Positions 32,751-37,960 of a stretch of DNA of 37,960 bases are shown here, piece by piece. Positions within the stretch are counted from its first letter, which is position 1, and each line of letters starts with the position of its first letter. The notes beneath the pieces were generated by a model that was not told the origin of the DNA, made no database searches, and worked only from the letters and a program-made list of their open reading frames with translations. Source of the stretch: Rhizopus sp. PT2906 (Eukaryota; Mucoromycota; Mucoromycetes; Mucorales; Rhizopodaceae); assembly GCA_025529335.1 (NCBI GenBank), contig JAMYHX010000445.1:1-37960 (forward strand), written 5' to 3'. A program made the position numbers and the translations under genes.

Positions 32751-33344
32751 ATAAAATACTTCTTTTGATTTTTCTATCCTTCTCTGTTATTTCTACTTGC
32801 TTGGCCAAATACATTGAATTAACTGGTACATACTTTTCAATTTTACGGATGCAACACTGTAATTTTTACAGTACTTGTATATAATAGATTTATATATTCT
32901 TTATCATAACTCGTTCAACAATATCACAAGATGGTAAATGTGCTTGAATTACCTGCTACATTTAGATAACACCACCAAAAAAAATGAAGATAAACCAAAC
33001 TTTACTTTTGCTCTTTCATTTAAAATGAGCTACAAAGCTGCATAAATAGATCAGTTTTCAGTTAAAGAATTGTCATAGTTAAAGTAAAAACAAACAGGTG
33101 ATCTAATCAATAATAAAGAAGAATAAAATATCTAACTGAAAATTTGTGGTTATTTACCTTTTATATAAATCTGTACAGACACTTGTTCTTTATTATACTA
33201 ATACAAAGAATTTAAAAAGGATTACGAACTTTTATTCTTGCTTTGTTGAATAAAATAAGATATGCGTGATTGTTATGTTAAATAAGGCACTTCCATTAAG
33301 GGCTATATCCTTATATCAAAAGACTCACTGACTGTTCGTTTTGG
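32751..33344. other. Intergenic between the kelch gene and repeat copy B
   Basis: AT-rich, with poly(A) signals for the kelch transcript close to its stop (gaataaaata). Nothing else is recognised. Confidence 0.5.
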
Positions 33345-34259
33345 CATTTATGCATGAATAAGCTTACTTGCAAGCATATCTTTGACAAGCAGACAGATAA
33401 TCTTACCATAACATCTCTTAATACCATGTCTATATTGATACTGATACTGTGTCTATTTAATAAACTGCACTTAGTCATAATGATTGTGCTTTTCTTTTTC
33501 TTGGTTTGATTGTTGGTTGCTGCATTTCCTTGATTTATCATTTATTATTCGATTTTTTAATAGATTGTTCCCTCTAACTCACTTTATACAGAAAAAAGTA
33601 AGAAAGACAACAGCAGAAAAGATCATGTACATACATTTTGCTGCATTGTAAATATATAAAAAGGCTCAGTCAAACAAGGATAAATAGTAAGTATAAAGTC
33701 TAGTATTACTTTTACTTTATGTCAATTGTGTACCTTATCCATATGCATAACTTAATAAAAATATGTGTATAGCTCATGCAAAAGCAACAGTAGCGTAACC
33801 ATAGTAACTAATGAATAAAGCTTACAGTGGAATACATTCTGCTGTTCAACAATAAACAACAGCTTAGCTTTACTGTATCTTTTGTTATAAGATAAAAGCG
33901 TTCTTTTTTTTTTCATAAATGTCTATGAAACAGTTACCACGCAGACAGGACTTGATGATTTTTTCTATGAATGGGCTGGTCTGCCCGTTAGAACTCAGTC
34001 AAGTCTATCCATGGATAAGCACTCAAGCATCATCCCGTAGGCTTACCGATTAACTCCATTTGTAAATAGAGAAATAACATCCATTTTTAGATTATTTAGA
34101 ATAAAGTGTGAAAGAGAGCAAATGATGACATGTGACGGCAGTAAAGGTGTCTGACACCCCTTTGAAGGGGGCCTCAAAAATTAAGGCAAATCAAAGTAGA
34201 CAAGCTTAGATCAAGCGTATTCCTCTTGTTCCTTTTTTCCAACCCATTTTGGTTTTGTC
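33345..34259 (+). repeat. 0.9-kb intergenic repeat, copy B
   Basis: The direct, near-identical partner of copy A, 12.9 kb away, with one T more in the T-run near 33904. To the right, homology drops suddenly to about 75-80% and can be followed to about 34440, with an inserted A-run. To the left a few matching words remain before both copies. See copy A for internal features. Confidence 0.85.
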
Positions 34260-34440
34260 GTGCTTGATACCTTAAGAGCATCTAAGGCTCTTATCAAGGA
34301 TATTTTTATTTGTTTACGTTATTCACTAAACGGACAAAGAGCTTCACACCTACAGCAAAAAAAAAAAGATCAAAATAATAAAACATCTCAGCTTAGTTCG
34401 TATAAGTCAAATGTATCCTTTGTGCTTCTTGTGAAACCTT

Positions 34441-34975
34441 GAAGAAGAATGCATATAATTGACATTCATACGATCTAGGATCCAATAAGACAATGCTCCT
34501 ACCCTGAAACAGAAAACCTATTTTTATCAATTAAGATTTTTTCTTTTTCAGAACAACCTAACAAGTGAAAAAAATTTGTCTTGGTTGATACAATAAAAAA
34601 AGGACGTGCAAATTAGTGTTCTTTTGTTATTTCAAAAAGAAAAGAGACAATAGTTGATTTTATTGCCATGTTAAAAGGGATTGTCAAGGAGGCAGGTGTT
34701 ACTTTAGGAAAAAAAAAAAGATTATTTTGGCTTATCTCTATTTTTTTTTCTTATGTAAACAAGGTGTATTATATGGCATTGTGCTCTATAGATAGTTCTC
34801 CTTATTTTGATTAATTCCGCCAACCAGACATAGCGCGAATCTACATTATTATTAATTCCTTTGCCCTCTTTGTTTCTCTTTTCTTCTTCGTTCTTTAGCC
34901 CCTCTTCTTTTATCCTGTGCTCCAACATCTATTTTTTCGCTTCTTCTCGCTTGTTTCCTTGCTCTTATTATTCAA
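34441..34975. other. Intergenic upstream of the decayed gene
   Basis: A- and T-run-rich sequence passing into a CT-rich leader (about 34860-34970) with tctt repeats. This looks like a former fungal promoter and 5' leader for the frame at 34976. Confidence 0.45.
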
Positions 34976-36160
34976 ATGTCAACCAACGACAACAACAACA
35001 ATTCTATTCAAGATCCTCGCTTGAATCATCAACTCCCTCTTACAAGACGCGCACCTTGGGCAAAGGTTGAACCTTGCCAGCCTCAAGCAAGCAGTAGCCG
35101 TAGCTACATTGATAGTCAGCTTCGTTTAGGTCCCTCTTGTCCTCAGGCTAGTGCCTCTGGCTCCTGTGAACCTCTCCGTGAGAGACGTGCTGTCCCTCGT
35201 CAAGAACCAACACGCCCAGAAAAGGGTCGTCCTCTTGTCAACAACTTCCATCCCCCATGGTTGACTTCTCAGCTGTCTAGCAGCAATGTTGAAGAAGGTA
35301 CTCCAAGCCTTACCATGGACGAGATAAAGGGAACAGTCAAGACATTGATGCGTGGTTTCTATTGCAAGGTACCATATGCGTACTACCATAGGCTTACGCA
35401 TGCCACTCTCAGTCGCCCCACGGAGTTTGTCCGTCAAATCCCTGTCCCTGCCATCAAGTATTTGAAAAAGGAAAGCTGGCCGGTTTATAACAAGTGCATT
35501 GGCCCCTCACTTGATCGTGCTGTGTTTAAGCGTCGCCTCCATATTGCAGCTGAACCAGCTTACGTCGTGCCAGAGAGTGAATGCCAACCAACCGCAAGCA
35601 CCTCCTCTCACCCACGCCAGGTTAGAGAAATCGTATCAAAAGCAAAGCGAAGATACCAAACAAAGGTAATCAACAGCCACCAGTAACAAGAACAATTTGG
35701 CTATCCAACACCTGTTCTTGAACCACGCAAACCTACTGCAATCTCATCCAGTACATTGAGCCTCCCTCCTAGACCGGTTCGTCCTGCTTTCTTCTGGTCT
35801 TTTTGGAGATCTGAAGCTCCCTGGCCGTTCAAAGTCTACCAAGCCATCTCCAGGCACCGCTGCTGTTCATTGCCAACCCACCTCTTCCGACAATAGCATT
35901 CACCCATTGGCCGCATGTGGTGCCTCCACAAAGCGAAAGCTTGATGCTGTTGCCCCCTCTGTAATGAATGCAAACAAGGTAAATACATACTCATAATTAA
36001 CCTGCTTGCTTTTGTACTAATATTGTTCTTGACTGATAGAAACTCAAGGCTGTTCATCAAGCTTCCCAACTTATTGCAACCTTTCAACTTGCTCAGGAGC
36101 CTAAAGCAATTGCGTAAGTCTGTTATCTTTGGTATGTCTGATGTTATCAACTAACACATT

Positions 36161-36182
36161 CTCTTTTTAGNTCTCTTTTTAG
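36161..36182. other. Ambiguous base flanked by a 10-bp duplication
   Basis: The intron 3' end ctctttttag occurs twice, separated by a single N at 36171 and one T. This looks like an assembly join at which overlapping ends were not merged. It leaves two possible acceptors. Confidence 0.75.
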
Positions 36183-37043
36183 CGCTTCATCTGAAGCTGG
36201 CCATTGTACTGTTGCTCCACAGGCGACTGTTACTGGTACCCTTAATGCCTCCGCTTCATCTGCTGCTAATAAAGAAGGCACCTATGAGCAAGGTAGAAGA
36301 TGAGGAACCAGAAGAAGGAGAAATAATTGACCCATCACCACCTCATTAAATCTAGCAAGCATACTCAAAACATGTAAACATGCCTTCATACTTCAAACCC
36401 GATGAAGCACGAAAATGAATCTCTCTCTGGTTCTATGGCCAAAGGCATCCCTGTTAATCCTACAGCAGCACCAGTAAAGAGGGTGTTGTCTGCCACTGCT
36501 CCTAACGCAAATGTAATGGAGCAGTATAAAATATTTACTATATGTAAGTATTTTTATACATATCACTTTTATTCACACTAACACTCTCTAACTTAGGTTT
36601 CGCAATATGGCACACGCCTATAAGCAACGAGGTGATGGTGAACAAGCCGACCTGGTTTCTGCCTTGAACCATCTTCATGCTTTTTGTAACTATATTGTTA
36701 GTTACTACTACAAGGAGAAACAAAACCCAGATGCGGCATCGTCTGAATCCCTTGCGGCCTGAAAGTCCTTACTTCTTCTTGGTGATATTCTCCTGGACAA
36801 GCTTCAAACCCAGGAGCAATATCTCTTGTATGGTAACTGTCTCCGCCTGATGGCTATGGTGTGCTTCCGTATCTTCAGCAAGATGCATGAAGTCCGAGGC
36901 GTTCTGGTCAGACACTTGGAGGCTCCTTCGGTAAGCGGCGACCATTAATGCATCAAGATGTCGCGCGACTTGCTGGAGGAGTACGAGCGAGCTATGTCCA
37001 TGAACGTCTCCTCGGAGAAATACTTCAACTACGAGGTAATGAC

Positions 37044-37095
37044 TAGCAAGTTGCCATCGACTTTCAAGCAGGTGTGAGTCGATGGCAACTTGCTA
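37044..37095. repeat. Perfect 19-bp inverted repeat with 14-nt loop
   Basis: The arms at 37044-37062 and 37077-37095 are exact reverse complements (TAGCAAGTTGCCATCGACT on the left). They lie inside the decayed coding sequence, and an in-frame TGA falls in the loop/right-arm junction. It is far stronger than chance palindromes elsewhere in the window. Confidence 0.85.
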
Positions 37096-37423
37096 TCTGG
37101 TATAACTATTGGCGGAGAGGCTGGCGTACAAGTGTCACCAATGTTTCCATTTCATGTAAACACCAGCCTCCTACATGGTACAATTTGCACCAAGTGCACC
37201 CTCAGTGAGTTCGTGTTGTCGATGAAGCTGGACTTCAAATTAATCGACGACACGGACGACTATATGTAAATAATCTTGTAAATAAATCTTATAAATAACA
37301 AAAAGTCCCTTTTCCTTTTTTCTAAATATAAAAAGTACTTGGAGTATTCATTTATTTGATGTACGCATATGAATGATGTCACATTTAAAGAAAGAGTTGA
37401 TTATATTATATACATGCTTATAA

Positions 37424-37960
37424 TTACATTTGTGAAAATTGAAAGGGTCTTGGCTTTTTCATCCTTTGTGAATTGTCCTCATGAGAATCCATTGACACAT
37501 CCTCCGTTTCATCAAAGATGCTTCTCTTTCGTGTATCTTTTTCATCTTTTTCTAAAAGAGAAAGACTGTTTTCTAATGATGGCACATTGGATCCATAAAG
37601 ACTATAGGATTATTAATAACCTGCGTTAATAAATATAATATGTATACATGCCTTGGTTGACTTGCTAATGACTCAGTTAAAGATGGAGGCAAAATGCGTG
37701 TATTAGCCATAAACTTAAGCTATTAAAAAATCAAGTCAGACCCTGTTCATAACAATTTATGATTGACTTACCTCTTTAATCCTCATCATACTATTGGCTA
37801 AGCTGGACAGATGATGAAAAGAAGCAATACGGATAGCTTTATCCACTGATTCAGATAAGCGAAGAGAGTTCACCAAGTCAAGAGCTCTAGAATGCCTCTC
37901 TGACTTGCATGCAATATTAATTAATCTCAATATATCCTTATCCATTTCAATATCAGCGCT
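37424..37960 (-). CDS. CTF4: Ctf4/And-1 (WDHD1) replisome protein, C-terminal end only
   Basis: The gene runs in from beyond the window edge. Visible exons are 37960-37772, 37719-37652 and 37601-37424. Ctf4 is a trimeric hub linking the CMG helicase to DNA polymerase alpha and other clients. The visible part has the helical segment that follows the SepB beta-propeller: KSERHSRALDLVNSLRLSES, then AIRIASFHHLSSLANSMMRI. After it come TRILPPSLTESLASQPS and a charged, disordered tail ending KPRPFQFSQM. The last intron (37602-37651) fits the frame only with a GC donor (AAG|gcatgt) and a normal TAG acceptor. The absent upstream part should hold the WD40 and most of the SepB domain. Confidence 0.8.

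Larger units (their letters stand above)
34976..37268 (+). pseudogene. Decaying multi-exon gene, unknown family
   Basis: A clean frame from 34976 encodes a basic, proline/serine-rich protein (TRRAPWAKVEPCQPQ, then YCKVPYAYYHRLTH, then IKYLKKESWPVYNK). It continues through intron-like breaks at 35979-36039 and about 36114-36182. With a further 169-bp intron (35666-35834) a 342-residue product ending at 36303 is possible. However, the putative intron itself looks coding. Past 36303, coding-like sequence goes on in shifting frames: VEDEEPEEGEIIDP, MEQYKIF, FRNMAHAYKQRGDGEQADLV, YGNCLRLMAMVCFRIFSK, ITIGGEAGVQVSPMFPF, ending LDFKLIDDTDDYM at 37268. In-frame stops interrupt it near 36760, 36946 and 37074. 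The helical YK..GD and LYGNCLRLxxxxxFRIF parts faintly recall the AF4/FMR2 C-terminal domain, which I hold weakly. Decay or poor assembly (an N at 36171) both fit. Confidence 0.55.

Noticed and set aside
20436..34259. The two 0.9-kb repeats as LTRs of one giant retrotransposon
   Set aside because: The DNA between them holds ordinary spliced host genes and no gag/pol, the ends are not TG..CA, and no target duplication is visible.
37369..37629. 86-codon plus-strand frame near the window end
   Set aside because: It is antisense to the last exon and intron of CTF4, whose frame and splice signals are better.

Overview
The window looks like nuclear DNA of an early-diverging filamentous fungus, most likely Mucoromycota (Mucorales). 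The genes are AT-rich and split by very short introns (mostly 42-80 bp, GT..AG with TAG/CAG/AAG acceptors). The protein set is fungal: a cellular RNA-dependent RNA polymerase, Bub1, AP-3 mu, Src1/Heh, a Ste7-class MAPKK, a Tea1-like kelch protein and Ctf4. All exon models were built by hand from splice signals and frame continuity, and every intact model is a whole number of codons. No database search was possible.

Layout. 1-1.75 kb: decayed retroelement debris, a LINE-type reverse transcriptase fragment next to a tyrosine recombinase fragment. 2.0-5.8 kb (-): intact three-exon RdRP of the RNA-silencing type. 6.2-13.5 kb: a transposon graveyard around one host gene. It holds an internally deleted MULE transposase, two separate remnants resembling the C-terminal half of Fanzor/TnpB nucleases, foldback structures, and an intact five-exon LIM protein gene (9.87-11.96 kb). 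13.9-19.8 kb: a glutamine-rich trihelix-type DNA-binding protein, a small serine-rich protein with a clear TATA box, then BUB1 (+) convergent with the AP-3 mu gene (-). 20.4-21.5 kb and 33.3-34.4 kb: two copies of a noncoding ~0.9 kb repeat, almost identical, in direct orientation. 21.8-32.75 kb, between the copies: SRC1 (+), Ste7-type MAPKK (-), mitochondrial bL27 (-), a four-TM membrane protein (-) and a kelch/coiled-coil polarity protein (+). 35.0-37.3 kb: a decaying multi-exon gene of unknown function, containing an assembly N and a perfect 19-bp inverted repeat. 37.4 kb to the end: 3' end of CTF4 (-), running off the window.

The host genes form no operon or obvious pathway cluster. They cover general cell biology: checkpoint, replication, nuclear envelope, vesicle sorting, MAPK signalling and polarity. 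The most unusual items are the two Fanzor/TnpB-like remnants with foldback structures downstream of each, the near-identical 0.9-kb intergenic repeat pair with blurred edges, a roughly 90-residue insertion inside the MAPKK kinase N-lobe, and an SRC1 intron that stays open to a stop made by its own acceptor.
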